This document shows positions 28,431 to 37,723 of a stretch of DNA of 64,000 bases, one piece after another. How positions within the stretch are numbered: the stretch's first letter is position 1; every line of letters begins with the position of its first letter. The position numbers and the translations under genes are program-made. The DNA is taken from NCBI GenBank assembly GCA_029261965.1, contig JAJDAH010000209.1:1-64000 (forward strand), in the 5' to 3' direction. The notes below the pieces were generated by a model. The model had not been told where the DNA came from and did no database searches. It worked only from the letters and a program-made list of their open reading frames with translations. The DNA comes from Polyangiaceae bacterium. GTDB lineage: Bacteria > Myxococcota_A > Polyangia > Polyangiales > Polyangiaceae.

Positions 28431-30683
28431 TTACTCGGCGGCCGTGGATTGCTCTTGCATCCGCTGGTAGCACGCGTGAGCCGCCTCGATGAACAGCTGC
28501 GCTTCTTCGATGCGATGACGCGCGGCCTCCGCGTCCACCGCGGCGCCGTTCTCTTTGTGAACGCGGAATAGATAGCCCGCGAACTTGCCGCCAGCGTACT
28601 TGTCCCAGAAAATCTTCGTGTCGTAGAAATGTGTGCGGAACTCGCGGACGATTTCATCGGCGTCTTCGCCGATGTTTTCGTTTTTTTCGCGAGTGAGCGC
28701 TTGGGCCGCCTTGAGCATGGCGGCGAACGCCCGTTCGGCAGCTTTTCCTGCGTCACCCTGATCGAGTAGGACCTGGGCTTCGAAAGCCTCGCGCTCGCTC
28801 TGGGCGAGCCCCATTTCGGCGTAGGTCACGATCTCGCCGGCACACTCGCCGACGCCGAGATCGCCGAGCGTATACTCGCGAGGATCCCCCCAATCCGAGT
28901 AGAAGCTGGGGTCGTCTTCGTAGGCCGGAATTTTGGTCAGATCCTGGACGATCTTGCGAATCTCGGGTTTGCCGACACGCCGGACGAACTCGACGAACGT
29001 CTCCTCACCCTCGCGGTTTTTCACGTAGTTGCTCGTCAGCCGGTCGACGGCGGCGGGAACGTTCTTGCTCGGGATCGGTACGACGGCGAGTCCGTACGAG
29101 CCGGCGTTGTTCTCCCAGTCGCCACCGACGACGAGCTGAAAGTGCGGGACCTTTCGGCCGCCGACGCTCCGGCTCACTCCCAAAAAGCCGATGTCCGAAA
29201 CGTGGTGCTGTCCGCAGGCGTTGAAGCAACCGCTGGCCTTGATGTGGAGCGCGTTCGCTGGCGTCTGCTCCTCCACGACCTTCAGGCGCTTGTGCAGCGT
29301 CGCCGCCAGACCTCGAGACGAGCTGATGCCGAGCTTGCAGGTGTCGGTGCCCGGGCACGCCGTGACGTCGCTGATGGTACCAGCACCGGCCTCGCCCAAC
29401 CCTACGGCCGCGAGGCCGTTGTAGAGCGCAGGCAAGTCCGCTTCACTGACCCAGCGAAACAGGAAGTTCTGATCGACCGTCGCCCGGAGCGAATCGCCGG
29501 TGAACTCTCGCATCAGGTCGGCGATCTCGCGGGCCTGCGCCGACGTGATGTCGCCGAGCGGGCAAGTAATCGCCGCGGTGAAATAGCCTGGTTGGCGCTG
29601 GGGTCGCACGTTCGACGTCCGCCATTTTTCGAAGCCGTCCGGGTACGGACCGGGCCCGAGCGGCTTTGCTTCCCGAATGGGCTTCTCTTCAGTGACGTTC
29701 AAATCGTCGAGGTACGCGTTCCAACGCGGGTCTTCGCGGAGCTTGCCGCGCTCTTCGATGACCAGTTCACGGAACTTTTCCAACCCGAGCTTCTTGATGA
29801 GGAACTTGATTCGCGCCCGGCCGCGATTCTTTTTCTCACCCAACCGCGCGAAGACCCGCGCGATCGCCTGAGCCATCGGGAGGATCTCCTGCTCGGTCAT
29901 GAACTCGTCGAACAGTTTCGCGTCGTGCGGCACAGCGCCCAGCCCGCCGCCCACGTAATACTCGAAGCCGCGAACTTCCTTGCCATCGACCGTGCGCGTC
30001 CGGGCAATCAGACCGAGGTCGTGAAAATTGACGACTCCGCAGGCGCTCTCCTTGCAACCCGAGAAAGCGACCTTGAACTTCCGGCCAAAGTCTTGCGCAT
30101 CGGGGTGACCCAACAGAAAGTACGTCATCGCGTGGGCGTACGGCATCACGTCGAATTCTTCGTTCTCGCAGACACCGGCGTAGGGACACGCCGTCACGTT
30201 GCGAACCGAGTTGCCGCACGCTTCGCGAGTCGTGATGCCGGAGGCGGCCAGACGCCGGTGCATGTCCGGCGTGTCTTCGATGTGCAGGAAGTGCAGCTGA
30301 ATGTCCTGCCGAGTGGTGACGTGCAAAATGGAGTCGGAGTACTCCTCGGCACAGTCAGCCATCACTTCGACCTGCTCGGCGCTGAGCTTGCCCATCGGGA
30401 TCTTGATCCGCTGCATGCCGGGGGCATCGAAAACCGTCTCCGGCCCCTTGACCAAATCGCCACAGGGAAACTCGAGCGGCTTGCTCTGCTCACCGTCGTG
30501 GCGCTGACCATTGTCGTATCGTTGGCCGTAAACGCCGCGGCGTAGCCGCGTCTCGGCGAAGTACTTCTCGTCGTTTTTGCCCTGCTTCCGGAGCTGCACA
30601 TCGGCTTCGAACGCGTCGATCTCGCGCGCGAGTCCTTCGGCAATTTTTCCGTCGAGCTTGTCTTTCCACGTAGAAACGGTCAT
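28431..30683 (-). CDS. Sirohaem nitrite/sulfite reductase with C-terminal extension
   Basis: A 750-residue protein. The two-fold repeated ferredoxin-like/NIR-SIR architecture is visible: RIKIPMGKLSAEQVEVMADCAEE with HVTTRQDIQLHFLHIED in the first half, PLGDITSAQAREIADLM with RATVDQNFLFRWV in the second. The [4Fe-4S]-sirohaem cysteines are Cys443 and Cys449 (CPGTDTC) and Cys486 and Cys490 (GCFNACGQ). It reduces sulfite to sulfide or nitrite to ammonia by six electrons, and the donor is probably ferredoxin. About 150 residues at the C-terminus (after DPREYTLGDLG) are a helical extension not needed for the core enzyme. Nitrite and sulfite activity cannot be separated by eye. Confidence 0.9.
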   Translation of the reverse strand: MTVSTWKDKLDGKIAEGLAREIDAFEADVQLRKQGKNDEKYFAETRLRRGVYGQRYDNGQRHDGEQSKPLEFPCGDLVKGPETVFDAPGMQRIKIPMGKLSAEQVEVMADCAEEYSDSILHVTTRQDIQLHFLHIEDTPDMHRRLAASGITTREACGNSVRNVTACPYAGVCENEEFDVMPYAHAMTYFLLGHPDAQDFGRKFKVAFSGCKESACGVVNFHDLGLIARTRTVDGKEVRGFEYYVGGGLGAVPHDAKLFDEFMTEQEILPMAQAIARVFARLGEKKNRGRARIKFLIKKLGLEKFRELVIEERGKLREDPRWNAYLDDLNVTEEKPIREAKPLGPGPYPDGFEKWRTSNVRPQRQPGYFTAAITCPLGDITSAQAREIADLMREFTGDSLRATVDQNFLFRWVSEADLPALYNGLAAVGLGEAGAGTISDVTACPGTDTCKLGISSSRGLAATLHKRLKVVEEQTPANALHIKASGCFNACGQHHVSDIGFLGVSRSVGGRKVPHFQLVVGGDWENNAGSYGLAVVPIPSKNVPAAVDRLTSNYVKNREGEETFVEFVRRVGKPEIRKIVQDLTKIPAYEDDPSFYSDWGDPREYTLGDLGVGECAGEIVTYAEMGLAQSEREAFEAQVLLDQGDAGKAAERAFAAMLKAAQALTREKNENIGEDADEIVREFRTHFYDTKIFWDKYAGGKFAGYLFRVHKENGAAVDAEAARHRIEEAQLFIEAAHACYQRMQEQSTAAE

Positions 30684-30813
30684 TAGCGGCTCCCGGGCCG
30701 AGGCCAGAGGGACTGTTTATTCGCATTTTCCGATGGGGCAAGTCGGCAATGGCAATACTTCCCGTAAGGTCCTGTAACTACGAGCGATTCTGCGGTTAGA
30801 TGATCGCCCCAGC

Positions 30814-33075
30814 ATGCGCACTGCGATCCTCCTCCAGCCTCCAATCACCTCGATAGACGATCTGCCCAGCTGCTTCGCTGACCGGGTGGACAGCGACGCG
30901 CTGCGAGAATGGCTCGCTCACCCCGCCGCTCGCCAACGGCTGGTGGCTGCGGCGGACCGGGCGCGACTCGACGACACGGTCGCATCGACCTTTCGGCTGG
31001 ACTCGCAGAAGAAAGACGGCGTCGCCGTCATCTACGTCGCCGGTCACGCGTTCGTCGAGGATGCCGACTGGGACTCGCTCGGCCTCGCGGACGCTTTCGA
31101 GCGGTCCGAAGTCGCAGCCGACGTGCGAGTCGAAGACATGATCGCAGCCGCCGCGACCAAATTCGACGAGGACGCTTGGGACGAGGCCCGCGAGATATAT
31201 CGCGAGGCCGAAGCCCGGGTGTCGAACGAAGCGAGCCCGCGGCATGCGGAAATCCTGCTCGCGCTCGGTGAAATCGAGAGGCTCCAAGGTCGGACCGAGG
31301 AAGCAACCGCACTGTTGGATCGAGCACTTTCCATGGCGCCCAAACACGAGGGCGCGCTGAGAGCCCGCGCGGCGATCGCCAGATCGACGGGAGAAAACGC
31401 GATAGCCGCGGCGATGCTCCACCGCCTTCTCGGCTCGGTCGATGATCCGACCGAGCGGAGCGAAGTTCTCGCCACGATCGCCAGCGAATCTCTCGAAGCG
31501 GCTCGAAGCGCCGTGCTCGGCGCCCTCGAGCTCCGACCGAGCGACCTCGATCTGCTTCATCGTCGTCGAACCATCGCAGAGCTTTCGGAAAACTGGGAGG
31601 ACGCGGTCACCGTCGAAGTGCAACTGGCCGAACACCTCGGTGACTCCAAGCAACGGGCAAAAGCATTCGTGCGGGCGGCGAACATGTCGCACAACCGCGC
31701 CGGGAACACCCAACGCGCCGTCGCGCTGTTCGAGGCGGCAATCGAAGACGATCCCCGCGTCGCCGGCGCGTTCGAAGCGATCGAACGAGCGCTCTTGGAC
31801 TCTGGTGACCACGCCGGGCTTGCCGACGCCTACAAGAGACAACTCGAGCGACTCGGCACCGAGGGTGACGCCAAACCGAGAGTCGAGCTCCTGAAGAAGC
31901 TCGCGAAGGTGAGCCGCGAAGACCTCGAAGACACCGCGGCGACCATCGAAGCGCTCGACCAACTCTGCGTCATCCAACCGGACGACATCGACGCTCGGCT
32001 CGAGCTGGCGGAGCTGCTCGAGTGGATCGAAGAGCGAACCCTCGCGGTTCGAACCTTGGAGGCGGCGACTAGCCACGCGCCGTTCCGAGCGGAGATCTAC
32101 CGCGAGCTCAACCGCGTGTTCGCAAAAACCAACGATGACGACCGATCCTACGGAGCTTGCTCCGCCCTCGTGACTCTCGGTGAAGCCGACATCGACGAGC
32201 AACTCGTGTATTCGCAGTTCGCACCCGAGGGACCACTCAAGGTGGAGCGAGCCTTCGACGACGAGGTCTGGGAGCTCTTGGCCCCGGAGGACCACGACCA
32301 GGACATCGACGCGGTGATGGCGGCAGTAGAGCAAGCAGCGATCAGCGCTTGGCTGGACGCGCGAGAGGAAGCCGGAGACATACTGACTCCCGACGAGAAG
32401 TACAGGCAGGACCCGACGACGACGACGGTGGCCGCGGTGCGCAGCTTTGGCTGGGCGAGTCGCCTGCTCGACGTCGAGGTGCCGACCATCTACGCACAAC
32501 CGGGCAATACCAAGGTAGGCGCCGCGACTTTTCCCGTACGCGGCAACGCGGTGCTGCTCGGGCGGCAAGTGCTGACGGGACGATCCCCGGTCGAACTCGC
32601 ATTCATCGCCGCCCACCACATGGCGTACTCCCGCCCGGGCTGGCGGGCGATTGCGTTTTTTCCAAAAACCGAGGAGCTCAGCGCGGTCACACTTTCTTCG
32701 GTGTCGATCGTGCGCCCGGACCTCGTGGAGCCACAATCGCTCGGTCCTGGTGGCGCCCAGCTCGCCACGCAGCTCGGCAAGCACATCGACGGCACCACCA
32801 AAAAACGTCTTGGGGACGCAATCGTCCGTCTTCAATCACGGAACGCGAAGCTGAGCTTGGACCAGTGGGTACGGACCGTCGAACGAACCGCGTGCCGGGC
32901 GGCTCTGCTCGCGACCGGGGATGTCGCCGTCGCCACGCCGCTGCTCTCGGTCATCGCCGGTGCCGTTGGCGGCATGACCGCGCGAGATCGCGCCCGCGAC
33001 CTCATCCCGTTCAGCGTTTCCCAGCGCTACGCCGCGCTCCGCGGCATAGTCGGCGTACGCGTGGGACGCGGCTGA
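30814..33075 (+). CDS. Large TPR-repeat protein
   Basis: A 753-residue soluble protein. From ~115 to ~450 it is built of tetratricopeptide-like helix pairs (KFDEDAWDEAREIYREAEARV, ILLALGEIERLQGRTEEATALLDRALSMAPKHEGALRARA, RAVALFEAAIEDDPRVAGAFEAIERALLDSGDHAGLADAYKRQL). The C-terminal ~280 residues form a distinct domain (QLVYSQFAPEGPLKVERAFDDEVWELL, AFIAAHHMAYSRPGWRAIAFF), with an AAHH motif that might bind metal, but no HExxH is present. There is no signal peptide. Similar long TPR proteins are frequent in myxobacteria and mostly uncharacterised. It is divergent from the reductase gene. Confidence 0.78.
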   Translation: MRTAILLQPPITSIDDLPSCFADRVDSDALREWLAHPAARQRLVAAADRARLDDTVASTFRLDSQKKDGVAVIYVAGHAFVEDADWDSLGLADAFERSEVAADVRVEDMIAAAATKFDEDAWDEAREIYREAEARVSNEASPRHAEILLALGEIERLQGRTEEATALLDRALSMAPKHEGALRARAAIARSTGENAIAAAMLHRLLGSVDDPTERSEVLATIASESLEAARSAVLGALELRPSDLDLLHRRRTIAELSENWEDAVTVEVQLAEHLGDSKQRAKAFVRAANMSHNRAGNTQRAVALFEAAIEDDPRVAGAFEAIERALLDSGDHAGLADAYKRQLERLGTEGDAKPRVELLKKLAKVSREDLEDTAATIEALDQLCVIQPDDIDARLELAELLEWIEERTLAVRTLEAATSHAPFRAEIYRELNRVFAKTNDDDRSYGACSALVTLGEADIDEQLVYSQFAPEGPLKVERAFDDEVWELLAPEDHDQDIDAVMAAVEQAAISAWLDAREEAGDILTPDEKYRQDPTTTTVAAVRSFGWASRLLDVEVPTIYAQPGNTKVGAATFPVRGNAVLLGRQVLTGRSPVELAFIAAHHMAYSRPGWRAIAFFPKTEELSAVTLSSVSIVRPDLVEPQSLGPGGAQLATQLGKHIDGTTKKRLGDAIVRLQSRNAKLSLDQWVRTVERTACRAALLATGDVAVATPLLSVIAGAVGGMTARDRARDLIPFSVSQRYAALRGIVGVRVGRG

Positions 33076-33275
33076 CGCGTCGGCCATCGAGCGCTCGCGA
33101 CTCGGATCGCCAACGGGGTGATCTCGTTCGCCGTTTGGGGAACGCCGAGACGCAGGCGCCGCGCTCAGATCGAGCGCCTCCGGGCGAGGGTTCGCGAGCT
33201 AGAATCCGACGACACGAAACGAAAACCGCGCTTGTTCTCCGACGCCGTGCCGCCCATCGGCAATGTTTCCTCAAG

Positions 33276-33304
33276 TTGACCCTCGTCCACGGCTCATCCA
33301 CAAT
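33276..33304 (+). promoter_or_regulatory. Possible sigma-70-type promoter for the kinase gene
   Basis: TTGACC (33276-33281) and CACAAT (33299-33304) are separated by 17 bp and lie 24 bp before the kinase ATG. The -35 match is good and the -10 match weak. High-GC promoters are hard to call by eye, so this is tentative. Confidence 0.3.
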
Positions 33305-33327
33305 GTGCGGGGGCCCGGACGAGCGTC

Positions 33328-34761
33328 ATGACCGACACCTACGTCGAAACGGGAGTCCGCGAAGGCGACTTGTTGGCGGGCAAGTACCGCATCGACAAGA
33401 TCCTCGGCGCTGGAGGCATGGGGGTAGTGGTTGCCGCTCACCACATTCATCTCGATGACAAGGTCGCCATCAAGTTCTTGTTGCCGCAAACGGTATCGAA
33501 CGGCGAAGCGGTTGCACGGTTCGCGCGCGAGGCCCGCGCCGCAGTCAAGATCAAGAGCGAGCACGTCGCTCGGGTCTCCGACGTCGGGACGCTCGAAAAC
33601 GGCGCACCCTACATGGTCATGGAGTTTCTGGAGGGCGGGGATCTGGCCGCCTGGATCCGGGAGCACGGCGCATTATCGGTCGAGCAGGCCGTCGAGTTTC
33701 TCCTACAAGCGAGCGAGGCCATCGCTGAGGCGCATGCCTTGGGGATTGTGCATCGCGATTTGAAACCGGCGAATCTGTTCGTCGTTCGGCGAGCGGACGG
33801 TGTGCTCTCCGTCAAAGTTCTCGACTTTGGCATCTCGAAGATCACGAACATGTCGGGATCGGGCCCTCAACTCGAGATGACGAAGACGTCGGCGGTCATG
33901 GGCTCCCCCCTCTACATGTCACCCGAGCAAATGCAGTCGGCCAAAGAGGCCGACGCTCGGTCGGACATCTGGGCGCTCGGTGTGATCTTCTACGAGCTCT
34001 TGGCGGGAAGACCACCGTTCGACGGCGAGACCCTGCCCGAGGTCGTCACGAAGATCGTCAGTGCCCCACCGGTCGCTTTGCTGAGCCTTCGACCGGACGT
34101 GCCGCAGGGTGTCGAATCGGTCATTTCCCGTTGCTTGGAGAAGGATCGAAAGAACCGGTACCAGACGCTCGGCGAGCTGGGTGCCGCGCTTTTGCCCTAC
34201 GCCCCGGAGCGCGCCGTCGCCTCGATCAAACGAATCTCAGGCGTGATGCAGGCTTCCGGGCTGACCGAGAGCGCGATGGAGCGGGCGGCCGGAGATGTGG
34301 CGATCGCCACCGCGGCGCGCACCGACGCTGGACTCGGGACCACCGTGCCTGGAGTGCGAAACCGAACACCGATCGCCCTCGTCGCCACCGGCGTGCTTCT
34401 GCTTGGCGTGCTGGCGTGGGTGGCGATCCGGGGTTTCGGAGGCGGGGCTCCCGAAACAGCCTCGTCTTCCAGCGTCGAAGCGGAAGCGATCGTCCCGAGC
34501 GCAGCAGGCGCATCTCCCGTCGAAGCGACGGTCGCGGTGGTTCCGGCGACCACCGCGCCTCCGGCCAGCGCATCGCCGACGAAACCCGTGGCTTCCACCG
34601 CCCCCGCAGGGAAAACTGCGACACCGAGCGTCAAACCGAAACCGCCAGCGGCGCCTCGTCCCGCGGCGGCGCCTCGTCCCGCGGCGCCTCGTCCGACGCC
34701 GCCCCCGAGCAAGCCCACGCCCAAAAAGCCGCCGCCGTCGTTGATCGATGAACGGCACTAA
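33328..34761 (+). CDS. Membrane Ser/Thr protein kinase (PknB type)
   Basis: A 477-residue Hanks-type kinase. The Gly-rich loop GAGGMG is at 27-32, the ATP-binding Lys49 in VAIKFL, the catalytic HRDLKPAN at 142-149, and DFG at 166-168. The activation segment is long, ending GSPLYMSPEQM, with SDIWALGVIFYELLAGRPPF after it. The kinase domain ends near 290. One transmembrane helix (~350-370, TPIALVATGVLLLGVLAWVAI) leads to an Ala/Pro/Lys-rich tail of ~100 residues, encoded in part by a short DNA repeat near 34640-34700. The tail has no PASTA domains. The next gene starts 12 bp after the stop. Confidence 0.93.
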   Translation: MTDTYVETGVREGDLLAGKYRIDKILGAGGMGVVVAAHHIHLDDKVAIKFLLPQTVSNGEAVARFAREARAAVKIKSEHVARVSDVGTLENGAPYMVMEFLEGGDLAAWIREHGALSVEQAVEFLLQASEAIAEAHALGIVHRDLKPANLFVVRRADGVLSVKVLDFGISKITNMSGSGPQLEMTKTSAVMGSPLYMSPEQMQSAKEADARSDIWALGVIFYELLAGRPPFDGETLPEVVTKIVSAPPVALLSLRPDVPQGVESVISRCLEKDRKNRYQTLGELGAALLPYAPERAVASIKRISGVMQASGLTESAMERAAGDVAIATAARTDAGLGTTVPGVRNRTPIALVATGVLLLGVLAWVAIRGFGGGAPETASSSSVEAEAIVPSAAGASPVEATVAVVPATTAPPASASPTKPVASTAPAGKTATPSVKPKPPAAPRPAAAPRPAAPRPTPPPSKPTPKKPPPSLIDERH

Positions 34762-34773
34762 TCAGGAGAACCG

Positions 34774-35790
34774 ATGTTTCGCCCGTGGTTGAAAGGTGCA
34801 CTCGTCGCCGCCGTGCTGTCCTATGGAAGCCCCGCCTACGCCGGTGATCCGGCCGTTGCGGAAGCGCTGTTTCGTGAGGGACGGAGCCTGATGAACGCGG
34901 GCAAGTTCGCGGCAGCCTGCCCGAAGCTCGCGGAAAGCCACAAGCAGGACCCGGCCACCGGCACGTTGCTGGCGTTGGCCATGTGCCAAGAAAAGCTGGG
35001 AAAGACAGCGAGCGCGTGGGCGAATTTCTCGGAAGTCGCGACGCGCGCGCGACGCGATGGGCGCGCGGACCGAGAGCAGGCCGCGCGAGAACGAATGCAA
35101 GCACTCGAGCCGCGGCTATCCCACGTGACGATTAACGTGGACGAGAGCACGGCTCGCTTGCCGGACCTCGTGGTCACGCAAAACGGCGCTGCGGTCGGAC
35201 CGGGAGCATGGGGCGTGGCGGTCCCGCTCGATCCCGGTCAGCACGTCGTGGAAGCGAAAGCGCCAGGCAAGAAGCCGTGGAACATCACGATCACGGTGGC
35301 GAAGGAATCCGAAAAACAAACCGTTCAGGTGCCGGCGCTCGAGGACGCGCCGGTGCCGGACGACCCCATCGCCGTCGCGCCGACGAGCGATCCGTCCCCC
35401 ACTCCCACTGACCACGGACCAGTGCAAGAGCCGAGCGGGAGCTCGCCGCTGCCGACGATTGGTCTCGTCGTCGGTGGTGTCGGCCTCGTTGGGCTGGGTA
35501 TTGGCGCTGGGTTCGGAATACGCGCCAAAGGTCTCAACGACGACTCGAATCGTGACGGACTCTGTAACGATCAGAACCAGTGTGATCCCGAAGGCGGCCG
35601 GAAACGCGACGACGCCATTCGCTCGGCCGGTATCTCCACCGGTGCCTTCGTCGCCGGCGGCGTGTTGACGGCGGTTGGCGTGACCTTGTTCGCGGTCGGC
35701 ACGGCGAAGAAGAAGAAGGCCGCGCGCTTCGAAGCGACGCCGATCGTCGGCCGGAGCGGCGCGGCGATGCTACTGCGAGGCCGATTCTAG
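34774..35790 (+). CDS. Exported TPR/PEGA-like protein co-transcribed with kinase
   Basis: A 338-residue protein. AGGAG lies 5 bp before the ATG, and the stop of the kinase is 12 bp upstream. The signal peptide is MFRPWLKGALVAAVLSYGSPAYA. Residues ~25-110 form a TPR-like helical part (AEALFREGRSLMNAGKFAAACPKLAESHKQDPATGTLLALAMCQEKLGKTASAWANF), followed by a beta-sandwich with PEGA-like features (VTQNGAAVGPGAWGVAVPLDPGQHVVEAKAPGKKPW). A Pro-rich linker then leads to two C-terminal transmembrane stretches (~230-252 and ~285-308). Kinase plus this type of protein recurs in myxobacteria, and it may present or sense an envelope signal. Confidence 0.75.
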   Translation: MFRPWLKGALVAAVLSYGSPAYAGDPAVAEALFREGRSLMNAGKFAAACPKLAESHKQDPATGTLLALAMCQEKLGKTASAWANFSEVATRARRDGRADREQAARERMQALEPRLSHVTINVDESTARLPDLVVTQNGAAVGPGAWGVAVPLDPGQHVVEAKAPGKKPWNITITVAKESEKQTVQVPALEDAPVPDDPIAVAPTSDPSPTPTDHGPVQEPSGSSPLPTIGLVVGGVGLVGLGIGAGFGIRAKGLNDDSNRDGLCNDQNQCDPEGGRKRDDAIRSAGISTGAFVAGGVLTAVGVTLFAVGTAKKKKAARFEATPIVGRSGAAMLLRGRF

Positions 35791-35794
35791 GTTC

Positions 35795-37720
35795 TCAGGG
35801 TGTCCTCGCGCACCGAACACCGATGAAGTGAATTCGATTCGTCGGATCTGAAAAGTTGCGGACCGAGGCCAACAATGCCAACGCACCGGCGTTGTAGGCG
35901 CCGCCGCGTACCATTCGATCCGGCGCAGTTGGTGGAGCGAACGAACAATCGTCACACGGGACCGGGTAGCCAGCGTTGGCGTCGAGGTTCCACTCCGAGA
36001 GATTGCCCCCCAGATCCGCGTGCCCGTACTTTCCGGCGCCGGCGGGCTTCGAGCCCACTACTTGCGTAGCGGTACAGGAGCCTCCGCAATAGGCCGCTCG
36101 CGTGTCGTCGATGCTCGTCGAGCTGGCTGGGCTCGACCAAGGGTAGGCCCGTTGCTCGTCCCCTCCGGCCGCGGCGTAGTTCCATTCGGCCTCGCTCGGG
36201 AGGAATCCGCCATCCCACGTGCAAAACGCGTAAGCCTCGTACCAATTCAGGCAATTGACCGGCAGCTTCTCATTGGCACCAACGGCGTCTGTCCAAGTAC
36301 CGAGGAAGCAACCCAAGCTGCTCGATGTCAGTGCAACGTCGGAGATCCACACCGGGTTCCATCCCGCTTCGTTCGGCGAGGCTCCGCTGCTTTCCTCGAG
36401 ACCACTGCCCTGATTGAGATGGATGTGTTTTCCGGCACCAGGGGCAGGGCGCCAACCGCCCTGCCACGCAGCCTGGAACTTGCGCAGCCGACCCACGGTG
36501 ACCTCGAATCGGTCCAGCCGAAAGTCGCCCACCGTCGCGGGAAACCCCCGGTCCAAGTGTCCAACGGTGGTGCCGTCGAAGCTGCGATTGAACAATCCGC
36601 CGGCTACCAGCTCGCTTTCGCAGCACGACTCGTTCGCGGACGCTCCGCAATCTGCAGCGAGGCCACTACAGCTAGGAGGCGACACGCATGAACCCGCAAC
36701 GCATGCCGGAGTCGGCCACGAGCACGCCACCACGTTCTGGCAGCTCGTGCCACAGGTGGCCGGACTGTCGAGATTCGTCTCGCAGCCGTCGTTGACTCCC
36801 CCGCAGTCGGCGTAACCCGCGTCGCAGCTGCTCGTCGTGCAAACGCCCGCGGCGCACGCCGCGGTGCCATTCGACGACGAGCACAACAGGACGTCCCCGC
36901 ACGTCACGCCGCAGGTCCCAACGTCGTCGAGATCCGTCTCGCAACTCACAGCGTCGCCATCGCAGTCACCCCGGCGCGCCGGGCACTCCATGCAGGCGCC
37001 ATCCAAACAGACTTCGCTTCCTGCCACGCACACGTCCACCAGCTCAGTGCTCAAACGATCCATGCTGCAGGCCGCGCGCTGCAGCCCGCGGCAAACGACT
37101 TCGCCGGACGTGCGGCCAGCGCACTCGGGGACAATCGGTCGACACGTGCCAGCGCCGGACCCCGGCGTCGTGTCACACGCCGTCCCGTCGGCACACCTCG
37201 CTGCGGCCGTCCAACGCGCCCCATCGCAAGACACCGGGAGGTCGCTCATGAAACACGCCCCCGTGCCCGCATCGGAGCAGGGATCGCCGTAGGCGCCGAC
37301 GATGCCTGAACACACGCGAGTCCCTTGGCACACGCTCACGCCAAACTCGATACAGGTGCCATCGCAGTCGCCCTGGCAGAGCCCCAAGCAGTCCCCGGCC
37401 GCATCGGTCACCGAACACTCTCCGGAACACGACCCTTGGCAATCGCCGCCGCATACGGTGGGTGCCGCGAGCTCTGTCACGCAGTACTCGGCCTCGCAGG
37501 GTCCCGCATCGCCGGTGCTTCCACCGGAATCGCCAGCGCCGCCACCACCACCATCCGATGGCGCGCCTCCCGCGCTCGGCCCCGCGTCGTTTCCGTTCGC
37601 TTTGGGTTCCCAGCCTTCGATCCCGAGAATGTTCTGGCAACCGATCAACGAAGCTCCCACGAGCGTAATCTCGACGAGGCTCCGTCGGCGACAAACGACC
37701 GCGGACGACTTCGACGGCAT
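35795..37720 (-). CDS. Cys-rich lipoprotein with C-terminal SUMF1-like domain (copy 2)
   Basis: A 641-residue protein 3 bp downstream of its paralogue. Lipobox SLIGCQ is followed by NILGIEGWEP, then a Gly/Ser linker and a long Cys-rich region with ~50-residue repeats of the type CETDLDDVGTCG...CSSSNGTAAC...CDAGYADCGG.NDGCETNL. The last ~250 residues are a formylglycine-generating-enzyme-like (SUMF1/EgtB/PvdO) fold: FRLDRFEVTVGRLRKFQAAW, PVNCLNWYEAYAFCTWDGGFLPSEAEWNYAAAGG, YPWSSP, HADLGGNLSEW, MVRGGAY, GVRCAR. The catalytic Cys pair of true FGE is absent (GGAYNAGALALLASVRN), so formylglycine synthesis is unlikely. Its role may be protein or ligand binding at the surface. Confidence 0.82.
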   Translation of the reverse strand: MPSKSSAVVCRRRSLVEITLVGASLIGCQNILGIEGWEPKANGNDAGPSAGGAPSDGGGGGAGDSGGSTGDAGPCEAEYCVTELAAPTVCGGDCQGSCSGECSVTDAAGDCLGLCQGDCDGTCIEFGVSVCQGTRVCSGIVGAYGDPCSDAGTGACFMSDLPVSCDGARWTAAARCADGTACDTTPGSGAGTCRPIVPECAGRTSGEVVCRGLQRAACSMDRLSTELVDVCVAGSEVCLDGACMECPARRGDCDGDAVSCETDLDDVGTCGVTCGDVLLCSSSNGTAACAAGVCTTSSCDAGYADCGGVNDGCETNLDSPATCGTSCQNVVACSWPTPACVAGSCVSPPSCSGLAADCGASANESCCESELVAGGLFNRSFDGTTVGHLDRGFPATVGDFRLDRFEVTVGRLRKFQAAWQGGWRPAPGAGKHIHLNQGSGLEESSGASPNEAGWNPVWISDVALTSSSLGCFLGTWTDAVGANEKLPVNCLNWYEAYAFCTWDGGFLPSEAEWNYAAAGGDEQRAYPWSSPASSTSIDDTRAAYCGGSCTATQVVGSKPAGAGKYGHADLGGNLSEWNLDANAGYPVPCDDCSFAPPTAPDRMVRGGAYNAGALALLASVRNFSDPTNRIHFIGVRCARTP

Positions 37721-37723
37721 CGC

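Noticed and set aside
28403-28756. An N-terminal extension of the small reductase partner
   Set aside because: It overlaps the 3' part of the reductase in another frame and has shadow composition. The start at 28402 gives a normal protein.
30796-32835. A 679-residue antisense open frame over the TPR gene
   Set aside because: The sense frame has clear helical repeats. The antisense one has no motif and starts inside the opposite gene.
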